In this document: piece after piece, positions 45,969 to 53,544 of the stretch
How positions within the stretch are numbered: the first letter of the stretch is position 1
Layout: the number at the start of each line of letters is the position of its first letter
DNA from: Rhizobium sophoriradicis
GTDB lineage: Bacteria; Pseudomonadota; Alphaproteobacteria; Rhizobiales; Rhizobiaceae
Reading direction: 5' to 3'
Assembly: GCF_003939025.1 (NCBI RefSeq)
Contig: NZ_RQIH01000016.1
Location: 99,449 to 163,448 of the forward strand
DNA: 64,000 nt
Position numbers and translations under genes: made by a program
Notes under the pieces: generated by a model
What the model was told of the DNA's origin: nothing
Seen by the model: only the letters and a program-made list of their open reading frames with translations
The model's database searches: none

Positions 45969-46370
45969 CTATTTACAGCTATATTCCCAGATGAAGTATT
46001 GAGGGTGCCTAGCCTCAGGGTCCTCATCCTGTTCCGGATCCTTGCTCACCCAAATATTTCCGAGCGAGGAGACACCGTCCTGGCAGGTGGTTTTGATGAG
46101 CCTGGCCACCATCTCGAAAACCTGCAAATGGCGGTCACGAAACGACATCTCAGCCAGCGGGCCTATATATTTCTTCCCGCTGTGAGTGACTTCAATTCTG
46201 CGATTTTTCGAAGTTAGGACGATAACCCGGTAACTGAATTTCGAACCGTTCCGCTCTATTGTTCCACTTTTTACAGCATCGCGGGCATTTGCCGGTTCAG
46301 TAGCAACGACCAGAAGACCGAACAGCGCAATAAAGCTTAAATATTTTCCGCCCAAAAAAAAGCGCTCCAT
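45969..46370 (-). CDS. Exported hypothetical protein
   Basis: A 133-residue protein with a signal peptide (YLSFIALFGLLVVATEPANA, cleavage near residue 30) and a mostly beta mature part of about 100 residues with two cysteines (TTCQDG and the final SCK) that may form a disulfide. I do not recognise the family. Lower GC and more A/T-ending codons than its neighbours suggest recent acquisition. Convergent with the PQQ dehydrogenase. ATG 46370 or the ATG-like codon at 46397 could be the start. Confidence 0.6.
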   Translation of the reverse strand: MERFFLGGKYLSFIALFGLLVVATEPANARDAVKSGTIERNGSKFSYRVIVLTSKNRRIEVTHSGKKYIGPLAEMSFRDRHLQVFEMVARLIKTTCQDGVSSLGNIWVSKDPEQDEDPEARHPQYFIWEYSCK

Positions 46371-46630
46371 TACATTCACTTGATATGCTCTAACCATCTA
46401 CGCAATCAGGAGGCATTGCCATCGCAACCATCTTTTGTTCCACAGGAACATGATCTCAGGGCGGTTGGAGAACATTGCGGATCACCAACTGGTAGAAGTT
46501 TCAGAGCAAAGTGGAGTTCGCGCAAGACGCTACCGATCGTCATCTGTCAGCCGCCAAAACCTCACCCTTGCCGAACGGAAACACAACTGCTAACCGCTGG
46601 GGCACATCCCCTTCCCCCTTCGAGGACGAC

Positions 46631-47521
46631 ATGACGCGCGTTCAGGCGAATCTCCTCCTATTGCTTGCAGCCGCCATCTGGGGCGGCGGCTTCGTCGCGC
46701 AGTCGACGGCGATGAAGGCGATCGGACCCTTCTGGTTCATCGGCCTGCGTTTTGCCGTCGCCACATTTGCCGTGCTGCCTTTCGTCCTTTTCGAAGCGCG
46801 CAAGGCCAAGGCGAAGACAAGCAAGCGGCATGCGGGACTCTACATGCTGACCGGCCTTGCCCTTTTCGGCGGCGCCGCCACGCAACAGGTAGGACTGCAG
46901 ACGACGACGGTGACGAATTCCAGCTTCATCACCGGTCTCTATGTCGTCTTCGTGCCGCTGATCGCCGTGCTCTTCCTGCGCCGTGCCCCGCATTGGATCA
47001 TCTGGCCGGGCGCCCTGATGGCTGTCGCGGGCATTTATCTCCTGTCCGGCGGTCATCTCTCGGCGCTGACGTCAGGCGATTTGCTGACCGTCGTCTGCGC
47101 CGTCTTCTGGTCGATCCAGATCACTCTTGCCGGCACGACGGTTTCCGAGACCGCAAGGCCGCTCGCGCTTTCCGCCACGCAATTCGCCGTCACCGCGGTA
47201 TGCGCACTCATCATTGCCGCAGCCGTCGAACCGATCAGCCTTCCCGCCATATGGGCCGCAGCCCCGCAGATCCTCTATGTCGGCATCTTCTCCTCCGGCC
47301 TGGCCTTCGTGCTGCAGGTGATCGGCCAGCGCTACACGACGCCCTCACAGGCGGCGATCTTTCTCTCTTCCGAAGCTCTCTTCGGCGCATCGCTGGCAGC
47401 GCTGCTGCTCGGTGAGTCGATGTCGGCGACCGGCTATACAGGTTGCGCGCTAATGTTTATCGCTATGCTTGTGGTCGAACTCGTGCCGAGCTTCACCCGC
47501 CGGGGCCTGCGGGCCGCTTGA
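46631..47521 (+). CDS. EamA/DMT-superfamily exporter
   Basis: A 296-residue membrane protein with ten helices in two EamA repeats: LLLLLAAAIWGGGFVAQ first and LTSGDLLTVVCAVFWSIQI for the second half, then SSEALFGASLAALLLGE near the end. Members export amino acids, purine precursors or other metabolites. ATG 46631 follows CGAGGACGAC. The 233 bases upstream have no gene on this strand. Confidence 0.88.
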   Translation: MTRVQANLLLLLAAAIWGGGFVAQSTAMKAIGPFWFIGLRFAVATFAVLPFVLFEARKAKAKTSKRHAGLYMLTGLALFGGAATQQVGLQTTTVTNSSFITGLYVVFVPLIAVLFLRRAPHWIIWPGALMAVAGIYLLSGGHLSALTSGDLLTVVCAVFWSIQITLAGTTVSETARPLALSATQFAVTAVCALIIAAAVEPISLPAIWAAAPQILYVGIFSSGLAFVLQVIGQRYTTPSQAAIFLSSEALFGASLAALLLGESMSATGYTGCALMFIAMLVVELVPSFTRRGLRAA

Positions 47522-47958
47522 ACACGCGTCCAAATATGGGTGGATAGGCAATCCGAAAAAAATTTCGCCCAACCGGAAAGACGCGTTCACGTTGCATTTT
47601 TGGCAAAATCTGCTCGAAATTTATATTGCGGACGATATAAAGCATTAATCATGCCCCTCCGGCGAAGGAAATTTTGCGTTTTTGTGCAAACAGGCTGTTG
47701 GCGGGAGTGTGCCCTGAACGACACGTTAAAAAACTTTTGCTTGCCAAAATCCCGGAAACGCCGCACTCTCGCCTCGTTCGGGCATTTTGCGAGCATGGGA
47801 AGTCCTTAAGTATTTGCGCGCCGGAAACGCTAATATTCCGGTCAGCCGGTTCCAAAAAGGCAGGCGAAAGTCCTGTCTGGGGCAGGCCGAGGTAGAGGGG
47901 ACCTTTTTCTCACATTTCAAGAATTGCCTGCCAACACCTCCCGCAAGGAGGCAAAGCT
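47522..47958 (+). promoter_or_regulatory. Long upstream/leader region of cspA
   Basis: 485 bases separate the EamA gene from cspA. A plausible sigma-70 promoter is TTGGCA (47600-47605), 16 bases, TATATT (47622-47627), which would give a leader of about 370 nt. The region is less GC-rich than the surrounding genes and contains several short hairpins (for example GGCAGG/CCTGTC near 47860-47880). Long structured leaders are normal for cold-shock genes. An independent small RNA within it is possible but not shown. Confidence 0.5.
47937..47951 (+). promoter_or_regulatory. Hairpin masking the upstream-ORF ribosome site
   Basis: CCTCC-CGCAA-GGAGG makes a 5-bp stem in which the right arm is the Shine-Dalgarno of the 14-codon ORF that begins at 47959. 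Opening or closing of this stem would switch its translation. Confidence 0.55.
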
Positions 47959-48003
47959 ATGATGCTGCCCGTGTGGATGGCGGGCAGAGAGAAAAGGACC
48001 TGA
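47959..48003 (+). CDS. 14-codon upstream ORF in the cspA leader
   Basis: ATG ATG CTG CCC begins a 14-residue peptide (MMLPVWMAGREKRT) that ends with TGA at 48001-48003, only three bases before the cspA ATG. AAGGAGG lies eight bases upstream of its start and is stronger than any site for cspA alone; the cspA ribosome site (AAAAGGACC) is inside its last codons. Ribosomes ending here could re-start on cspA. Regulatory leader peptide is inferred. Confidence 0.5.
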   Translation: MMLPVWMAGREKRT

Positions 48004-48006
48004 CGC

Positions 48007-48222
48007 ATGGCCGAGACTGGCACTGTAAAATTCTTCAATACCGACAAAGGCTTCGGCTTCATCAAGCCGGACCGGGGCGGCGCCGATATCTTCGTTCACA
48101 TTTCTGCCGTCCAGGCCTCCGGGCTGGCCGGTCTGACGGAAAACCAGAAGGTAAGCTTCGACACGGAGCCGGATCGCCGCGGCAAGGGCCCCAAGGCCGT
48201 CAATCTGCAGATTGCGGGCTGA
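48007..48222 (+). CDS. cspA: Cold-shock protein (CspA family)
   Basis: A 71-residue single cold-shock domain. RNP1 is KGFGFI and RNP2 is DIFVHISAV; both RNA-binding motifs are intact. It binds single-stranded RNA and melts secondary structure. The ribosome site AAAAGGACC is contained in the upstream ORF. A strong terminator follows 34 bases after the stop. Rhizobia have several paralogues, so the symbol is used in the family sense. Confidence 0.9.
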   Translation: MAETGTVKFFNTDKGFGFIKPDRGGADIFVHISAVQASGLAGLTENQKVSFDTEPDRRGKGPKAVNLQIAG

Positions 48223-48256
48223 ACCCTTAACAAGGCTGTCGAATTTCGAGTTGAAG

Positions 48257-48278
48257 CCCGGCAGCAATGCCGGGTTTT
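48257..48278 (+). terminator. cspA terminator
   Basis: CCCGGCA-GCAA-TGCCGGG followed by TTTT: a perfect 7-bp stem with a tetraloop. Confidence 0.85.
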
Positions 48279-48369
48279 GTCATTCAGCCTTCGTTCAGCT
48301 AGCCAACAGTAGGACTAGCATTATCGAGAAAGGGACCGGTTCGGTTCCCGGGATTAGGACACTCTGCTG

Positions 48370-48831
48370 ATGAACAGGCTCGCAAAAACTCTCCTGCTGA
48401 CGGCAACGGCCGCCGCACTTACCCTCTCCGCCATCGGCGAGGCATCTGCTCGCGATCGCCATTGGCGCCGCCACGGCGGCAACGATGCGCTTGTCGGCGG
48501 TGCGGTCGGTCTTGCGACCGGCCTGATCGTCGGCTCCGCCATCGCCAATGCCAATAACGGCCCCGTGTACGAAGAGCGCCGTTATATCGACCCGGCCTAC
48601 GAACCGGATTATTATGAGCCGGCACCGGTCTATCGCGCCCCCCGCCGCGTATATGTCGAAGAGCCGCGATATGTCGAGCAGCCACGATACTATGCGCCGG
48701 CCCGCACGGCGGTGGAGCCCTGGTCGCCGCAATGGCAGCGTTACTGCTCCTATCGCTACCGCTCGTTCGATCCGCGCACGGGCACCTATATCGGTTATGA
48801 CGGCCGCAGCCACTTCTGCACCGCCGGCTGA
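48370..48831 (+). CDS. BA14K family exported protein
   Basis: A 153-residue protein with a signal peptide (LAKTLLLTATAAALTLSAIGEASA, cleaved near residue 27), a glycine-rich hydrophobic stretch (LVGGAVGLATGLIVGSAIA) that may insert in a membrane, a Tyr/Pro/Glu-rich linker (about 70-115), and the C-terminal BA14K signature: WSPQWQRYCSYRYRSFDPRTG then YDGRSHFC. BA14K is a Brucella immunogen with lectin-like activity; here it is probably a cell-envelope protein. Confidence 0.88.
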   Translation: MNRLAKTLLLTATAAALTLSAIGEASARDRHWRRHGGNDALVGGAVGLATGLIVGSAIANANNGPVYEERRYIDPAYEPDYYEPAPVYRAPRRVYVEEPRYVEQPRYYAPARTAVEPWSPQWQRYCSYRYRSFDPRTGTYIGYDGRSHFCTAG

Positions 48832-48851
48832 ACGCTCGACTTCTCTGGTAC

Positions 48852-48877
48852 AAAGCGCCGCTTCTCAGCGGCGCTTT
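48852..48877. terminator. Bidirectional terminator between BA14K and SDR genes
   Basis: AAAGCGCCGC-TTCTCA-GCGGCGCTTT is a perfect 10-bp stem with T-run on the right and A-run on the left, placed between convergent genes. Confidence 0.85.
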
Positions 48878-48893
48878 TGCTTTTGGACCCCCT

Positions 48894-49766
48894 TCACCCG
48901 GCCTTCTTCTCCCAAGGCATCGCTCCCACCTCGGCATCAGGCTCGAAATCGGTCGAGACGCTGACGGCGCGCCATTCCCGGTCGGCTGCGATGCGCGCGG
49001 CATCCGCCTTCTCGACGTTGCGTACCGCATCGCTGCCGAGCAACAGCCGGAACGGCGGCTCGTCGAGACCGGCAATGTGGATAATGACCGCAGCCGCTTT
49101 GGCAGGATCGCCGGGCTGACGACCCTCATACTCGCGCTGAAAGCGCACCGTGGCGCCGACCGTTTCCGCATATTCCGCCCGACCCTCGGCAAGCACCGTC
49201 GAAGCGCCGGCGAAATCCGTCCTGAAGCCGCCGGGTTCGACCATCGTCACCCTGACGCCGAATGGCGAAACCTCCTTCGCCAGCACTTCGGAGAAACCCT
49301 CGACGCCGAATTTTGCCGCTGAATAAGCGCCGCGGCCGGCAGGCCCGATACGCCCGCCGACGGAGGAGAACTGAATGATATGGCCCGCCCCCTGCCCCCG
49401 CATCAAGGCGATCACCGCCTTGCTCATGATGATCGTGCCGAACAGGTTGGTCTCGATCTGGGCGCGGAAATCGGCAAGGCTGGTATCCTCGATCGAGCCG
49501 ACGTTGCCATAGCCGGCATTGTTGACGAGCACGTCGATACGGCCGAACCTCTTGACGGCTGCCTCGACGGTTGCAGCCGCTGCGGCCTCGTTCGTCACGT
49601 CAAGCGCCAGCGTCAACACCTGCCCGCCATAGCGCTCGGAAAGATCGGCAAGTTGGGCGGGATTGCGTGCCGTCGCCACCAGATTGTCGCCGGCGGCCAG
49701 GACTGCCTCCGCCAGCGCCCGGCCGAGACCGCGCGAACTCCCCGTAATCAACCAAACCTTCGACAT
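48894..49766 (-). CDS. Short-chain dehydrogenase/reductase
   Basis: A 290-residue classical SDR. Cofactor motif TGSSRGLGRALAEAV, NNAGYG, catalytic Ser in IQFSSVGGR and YSAAK with the Tyr and Lys; PGGFRTDF follows. GARN after the second strand suggests NADP. The start ATG 49766 has AGAGG upstream. It is divergent from an HxlR regulator, a common gene pair. Substrate unknown. Confidence 0.9.
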   Translation of the reverse strand: MSKVWLITGSSRGLGRALAEAVLAAGDNLVATARNPAQLADLSERYGGQVLTLALDVTNEAAAAATVEAAVKRFGRIDVLVNNAGYGNVGSIEDTSLADFRAQIETNLFGTIIMSKAVIALMRGQGAGHIIQFSSVGGRIGPAGRGAYSAAKFGVEGFSEVLAKEVSPFGVRVTMVEPGGFRTDFAGASTVLAEGRAEYAETVGATVRFQREYEGRQPGDPAKAAAVIIHIAGLDEPPFRLLLGSDAVRNVEKADAARIAADREWRAVSVSTDFEPDAEVGAMPWEKKAG

Positions 49767-49867
49767 CGGAAACCTCTTCTTCATTGGTTCCTTGCCCATG
49801 TATGTTCTATCGTTTCCAATCGAAAGAAGGCACCAACACGATCCATACGCACCTCGAGGTAACAAAG

Positions 49868-50260
49868 GTGGCTTGCGACACATTCGATTTCTGCAGTGAC
49901 ATGACGGATGAACAGGATGCGCGAGCACGCGCCTTGATCGAGCGGGCGGCGGCGAAATGGCCACTGCGCATCCTGCACGTGCTCTCCGATGCCGGCTCGC
50001 CATTACGTTTCTCGCGTCTGCTGGAGCGAGTCGAGGGCATCAGTCAGAAAGTGCTGACGCAGACGCTGCGCACCCTCGAAAGCGACGGCCTCATAATTCG
50101 TACCCTCTATCCCGAGGTACCACCGCGCGTCGAATACGAATTGACGCCGCTCGGCCGTGACCTCCTCATGCAGGTCGCAACGCTCTGGCGATGGATCGTC
50201 GAGCGCCTCGGCGATTTCGATGCGCGCAACGCCGTTAAGCTCACTGCAACAAACGTTTAA
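49868..50260 (+). CDS. HxlR-family transcriptional regulator
   Basis: A 130-residue winged-helix regulator: AAKWPLRILHVLSDAGSPLRFSRLLERVEGISQKVLTQTLRTLESDGLI and the wing YPEVPPRVEYELTPLG are the complete HxlR signature. Cysteines near the N-terminus (ACDTFDFC) may sense aldehydes or oxidants as in HxlR/YodB relatives. I use GTG 49868, preceded by GAGG; an earlier ATG at 49802 or later ATG 49901 are possible. Likely regulates the divergent SDR gene. Overlaps the convergent kinase stop by four bases. Confidence 0.82.
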   Translation: MACDTFDFCSDMTDEQDARARALIERAAAKWPLRILHVLSDAGSPLRFSRLLERVEGISQKVLTQTLRTLESDGLIIRTLYPEVPPRVEYELTPLGRDLLMQVATLWRWIVERLGDFDARNAVKLTATNV

Positions 50261-51633
50261 GCGGGAATGCGGATGGTCGCCCTCAAGCCGCCGAGCGGGC
50301 TGTCGCCGAGCGTGACGTTGCCGCCGTGGCTGCGGGCAATGTCACGGGCGATGGCCAGACCGAGTCCGGTCCCTGACGCATCGAGATTGCGCGCCGCATC
50401 CAGCCGGAAGAACGGTTTGAACACGTCCTCGCGGTTCTTCTCCGGAATGCCCGGTCCGTCATCGTCGAAGATAACAGTCAGCCATTTGGCGTTGTGTTTG
50501 GCTTCGATGTCGAGCCTGTTGGCATAACGGCGCGCGTTCGAGGCCAGGTTGGTGACAAGGCGCATGAAGGCGTTCGGCCTAACCGATATCTCGTCGTCGC
50601 CTTCGATCGAATAGGCGAATGTCTTGCCGTGCAGGGCGAAATCGGATTCGAGTTTGGCGAAGATCTCGCTGAGCTTCAGTTCGCCGACATCCTCTTCGAC
50701 CTCGCCGCGCGCGAAGGCCATATAAGCCTCCAGCATCGTCTGCATATCATTGACGTCATCGTTCAGACCATGCAGATCGGGATTGTCGCCGGCGAGCGCC
50801 AGTTGCAGTTTGAAGCGGGTGAGGATGGTGCGCAAATCGTGGCTGACGCCGGAGAGCATCGCCGTGCGCTGCTCGATCTGCCGCTCGATGCGCTCGCGCA
50901 TCAGAATGAAGGCAAGGCCGGCGCGGCGGACCTCGTCGGCGCCGCGCGGATAGAAATTATCGGGCTTCTGCCCCTTGCCGAAGCTTTCGGCCGCCCGCGC
51001 CAACATCAGGATCGGGCGTATCTGTCCCCTGAGGAACAGGATCGAGATGCCGATCAGCACCAGCGACGTGCCGACCATCCAGACGATGAAGATATGGGTG
51101 TTCGAGGCATAGGTCTGACTGCGTTTCGCCAGCACCCTGAGGATCTTGTTTTCCAGCTTGATGCGGATCTCGACCAGATTCGAGTTGCCGACCGTATCGA
51201 TCCAGAAGGGCCGGCGAATCTCGTCGGTGATTTCGTCGCTGAGGATGCCGTCAAGGATCGAGAAGAACGGCTTGTTCCGCGGCGGCGGCAGGTCTCCGTC
51301 GGGCTCGATCGATATCTGCAGGTTGAGCTGGTCACGCGCAATCCGGATAATCTCGCCATAGTCCGAATTCTGCGGATAGGTCTCGACGATCTCGATAATC
51401 GCGGCGATGTCGCGGGTGACGGCGAGCGACAGCCGCTCCGTCACCATCTGCCAGTGGCGCTCCATGAACACGGCGGCGACGACGGATTGCAGGAGCACCA
51501 TCGGGATGATGATGATCAGCAGCGAGCGTGCGTAAAGTCCGGTCGGCAATCGGCGCCGCAGCCAGCGGCCGATCCAGCGCCAGCCCGCAGCAGGAGCGCG
51601 GTCTTCCCGCCGCAAGCTGTCGATTGTCGCCAT
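50257..51633 (-). CDS. EnvZ-type sensor histidine kinase
   Basis: A 458-residue kinase: helix 1 at about 36-57, a 120-residue periplasmic domain, helix 2 at about 178-200, HAMP, then the H-box GVSHDLRTILTRFKLQL, N-box RLVTNLASNARRYA, and G-boxes DDDGPGIPEK and GTGLGLAIARDI. The residue after HDLRT is Ile instead of the usual Pro. It follows the response-regulator gene on the same strand, with repeat copy C between them. The signal is unknown. Confidence 0.9.
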   Translation of the reverse strand: MATIDSLRREDRAPAAGWRWIGRWLRRRLPTGLYARSLLIIIIPMVLLQSVVAAVFMERHWQMVTERLSLAVTRDIAAIIEIVETYPQNSDYGEIIRIARDQLNLQISIEPDGDLPPPRNKPFFSILDGILSDEITDEIRRPFWIDTVGNSNLVEIRIKLENKILRVLAKRSQTYASNTHIFIVWMVGTSLVLIGISILFLRGQIRPILMLARAAESFGKGQKPDNFYPRGADEVRRAGLAFILMRERIERQIEQRTAMLSGVSHDLRTILTRFKLQLALAGDNPDLHGLNDDVNDMQTMLEAYMAFARGEVEEDVGELKLSEIFAKLESDFALHGKTFAYSIEGDDEISVRPNAFMRLVTNLASNARRYANRLDIEAKHNAKWLTVIFDDDGPGIPEKNREDVFKPFFRLDAARNLDASGTGLGLAIARDIARSHGGNVTLGDSPLGGLRATIRIPA

Positions 51634-51716
51634 CAGCGTCGGTCCTGGTCTTTCAGAGCATGGTGCCGGAAAGTGTATACCATTATCGGCATCATGTTCC
51701 GCTTCCTCAAACTAAA

Positions 51717-51811
51717 GCATGTCGCGCAAAACTGTGCAGCGGTTTTGCGACACGCGCAAAAACAAAGATCTAAAGCGCGACAAGCGAATCTGAAAGGTCG
51801 CGGCGCTTTAG
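51717..51811. repeat. Two-hairpin dispersed repeat (copy C)
   Basis: First hairpin: GCATGTCGCGCAAAA... with GCGGTTTTGCGACA, linker AAAAACAAAGA, second hairpin CTAAAGCGCGAC / GTCGCGGCGCTTTAG (51797-51811). Same plan as copy B. It lies between the response regulator and its kinase; the regulator's TAA stop (51808-51810) is part of the element. It may lower kinase expression relative to the regulator. Confidence 0.75.
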
Positions 51812-52509
51812 TCGATGCTCAGCCTGTATCCTATCCCTCGCACTGTCTGCAGCCAGACGGGGTTGGCCGGATCCTCTTCGATCTTGCGCCTGAGCCGGTT
51901 GATCTGCACGTCAATCGTTCGCTCCCCGACCTCGGTGTCGTTGCCGATCAGTTCGTGGCGGGGGATCGTGTCACCGGCGCGCCGCGCAAAGAGCAGCATG
52001 ATTTCCTGCTCGCGATCGGTGAGCCGGATCACCTCGCTGGACTTCTTCAGCTCCTTGCGGGTCAAGGAGAAAGTATAGGGCCCGAACATGACCTGTTCGA
52101 TTTTCAGCCCCTCACCCCCGGCGTTGCGGCGCAGGATGTTGTTGATGCGCAGCACCAGCTCGCGCGGATCGAAGGGCTTGGAGAGATAGTCGTCAGCGCC
52201 GGCCTCGAGGCCCTCGATGCGGTTGCCCGATTCCGCCAGCGCCGTCAGCATGATGATCGGCACGTTCTTGATGGCGCGAAGCCCACGGGTGACGTCGATG
52301 CCGGATTCACCAGGCATCATCACGTCCATGATGATGAGATCGAAATCGAGACCCGCAAGCTTGCGCTGCGCCTCGGCGCCGTCGGCCGCGACGGTGACGC
52401 GAAAACCGTTCTCCGCAAGATAACGATTGAGCAGCGCGCGGATGCGGGAGTCGTCGTCGACCACCAGCAGATGCGCCGCATCATCGGAAATACCTGTTTT
52501 GACCGCCAT
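51808..52509 (-). CDS. OmpR-family response regulator
   Basis: A 233-residue regulator. Receiver: LLVVDDDSRIRALL, phospho-acceptor Asp in IIMDVMMPGESG, ML(T)ALAE and KPFDPREL. Winged helix of the OmpR class at the C-terminus (TDREQEIMLLFARRAGD, RTIDVQINRLRRKIEEDP, VRGIGYRLSI). Its start is directly next to the stop of the MarR gene, so the three genes form an operon. The arrangement recalls PetP-PetR of Rhodobacter, a MarR protein with an OmpR-type regulator. Confidence 0.92.
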   Translation of the reverse strand: MAVKTGISDDAAHLLVVDDDSRIRALLNRYLAENGFRVTVAADGAEAQRKLAGLDFDLIIMDVMMPGESGIDVTRGLRAIKNVPIIMLTALAESGNRIEGLEAGADDYLSKPFDPRELVLRINNILRRNAGGEGLKIEQVMFGPYTFSLTRKELKKSSEVIRLTDREQEIMLLFARRAGDTIPRHELIGNDTEVGERTIDVQINRLRRKIEEDPANPVWLQTVRGIGYRLSID

Positions 52510-53001
52510 TCAATCCGCCTTCTTTCTGTCCCGCATGCCCCCGAGGAAGGCCTTCACGCCCTCCCGCACCTGCGCAGAGGCTCCTTCGAATGCCCGCTCA
52601 ATGCGGCGCGATTGCGGCTCTGCAAGCGCAAGCGCCAGCTCGCGCCCCGATTTCGTTGGATAAAGCTTGCGCTGTCGCCGGTCCTCAGGTCCGGCCACCT
52701 GGCGAATATAGCCCGAATCGATCAGCTGTTTCAGCACCCTTGCAAGACTCTGCTTGGTGATCTTCAGCGTGTCGAGAAGATCGGCCACCGTCATGCCCGG
52801 ATTGCGGTTGACGAAATGCACGACACGATGATGCGCCCGGCCGAAACCGCTCTTTTCGAGGATGGCGTCGGGATCGGAAACGAAGTCGCGATAAGCAAAG
52901 AAGAACAGCTCGATGATCTCGAAATCGATCGTCTCGGTATCTTCCATCGGCGTGGCCAGCGGCTCCGGTTTGCCCGCTTTCGGACCGGTCTGTCGTGACA
53001 C
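52510..53001 (-). CDS. MarR-family transcriptional regulator
   Basis: A 163-residue winged-helix protein with core VVHFVNRNPGMTVADLLDTLKITKQSLARVLKQLIDSGYIRQVAGPEDRRQRKLYPT, the standard MarR DNA-binding region. GTG 53001 follows AAAGGAAAG; an inner ATG (52947) is possible. First gene of the MarR-regulator-kinase operon; probably autoregulatory. The short region of dissimilar sequence before it (53002-53060) is AT-rich at 53055-53075, where the promoter may be. Confidence 0.87.
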   Translation of the reverse strand: MSRQTGPKAGKPEPLATPMEDTETIDFEIIELFFFAYRDFVSDPDAILEKSGFGRAHHRVVHFVNRNPGMTVADLLDTLKITKQSLARVLKQLIDSGYIRQVAGPEDRRQRKLYPTKSGRELALALAEPQSRRIERAFEGASAQVREGVKAFLGGMRDRKKAD

Positions 53002-53502
53002 TCGGCTTTCCTTTCTCTTCCCCGCACTGCGGGACGTTTTCGCGGGGATAGGTCATTTTTGTTGACTATTTACGTCGCTACCGGCTTCTGCGGGAGCCTA
53101 GCCCCGCACGGATTTTATATCCTTGGCATTTCCTTGAAACCAAGACCCATCGGCACGCCGGCGCACCGCGCAATTTCCCCCTGCGTCTGTGGATAAAACG
53201 TAATGGGGACAACAATCAACAGGCATGGCGCTTGAAGCGCCGGAGGAGGTTCAACGACGGCTTCTGTTGCTTCTTGACCAGCTGGACGGTGACATGGCGC
53301 AACGGCGAATTGGTCGCCTGGAAGGGCGCAAAGATCTACGTGCTGGCCCCGTCGTCGAACTTGCCAAGCGCCGCGGCGTCGAAGTGATTGCACGCGCGAT
53401 CCTGCCGGAGGAGCCTTCCTGATTTAAGCGAGTGCTTTAGCCATGCGGGATTATGGCGGAGAGACACCAAACCGCCAGGGCGCGAGGCGTTATCGAACGA
53501 AA
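53002..53502. other. Region of uncertain coding content
   Basis: 500 bases between the MarR and DUF1236 genes, both reading left. It includes the promoter of the MarR operon. On the plus strand, 53190-53422 has two long overlapping open frames (see the small CDS entry): one with an ATG, one with very high GC3 but no ATG and ending at 53387. At most one is real. Nothing else was recognised. Confidence 0.4.
53225..53422 (+). CDS. Possible small protein, 65 residues
   Basis: An open frame from ATG 53225 to TGA at 53420-53422. The product is charged and leucine-rich with a possible coiled coil (ALEAPEEVQRRLLLLLDQLDG) and no family match that I know. The ribosome site is weak. A competing frame one base offset, perhaps from TTG 53232 to 53387 (starting KRRRRFND), has a much higher share of G/C at the third position, which speaks for that frame instead. 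Report as tentative. Confidence 0.25.
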   Translation: MALEAPEEVQRRLLLLLDQLDGDMAQRRIGRLEGRKDLRAGPVVELAKRRGVEVIARAILPEEPS

Positions 53503-53520
53503 GGCGGCCCGCGGGCCGCC
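53503..53520 (-). terminator. Terminator after the SH3/DUF1236 gene
   Basis: GGCGGCCC-GC-GGGCCGCC, then TTTCG reading left, 25 bases after the stop. A very stable stem with a short T-run. Confidence 0.7.
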
Positions 53521-53544
53521 TCGCTTCAGCTTTGATCGATCATA

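Noticed and set aside
50494..52998. An 834-codon plus-strand frame across the kinase and regulator genes
   Set aside because: Runs through three conserved minus-strand genes and a repeat element; no conserved motif.
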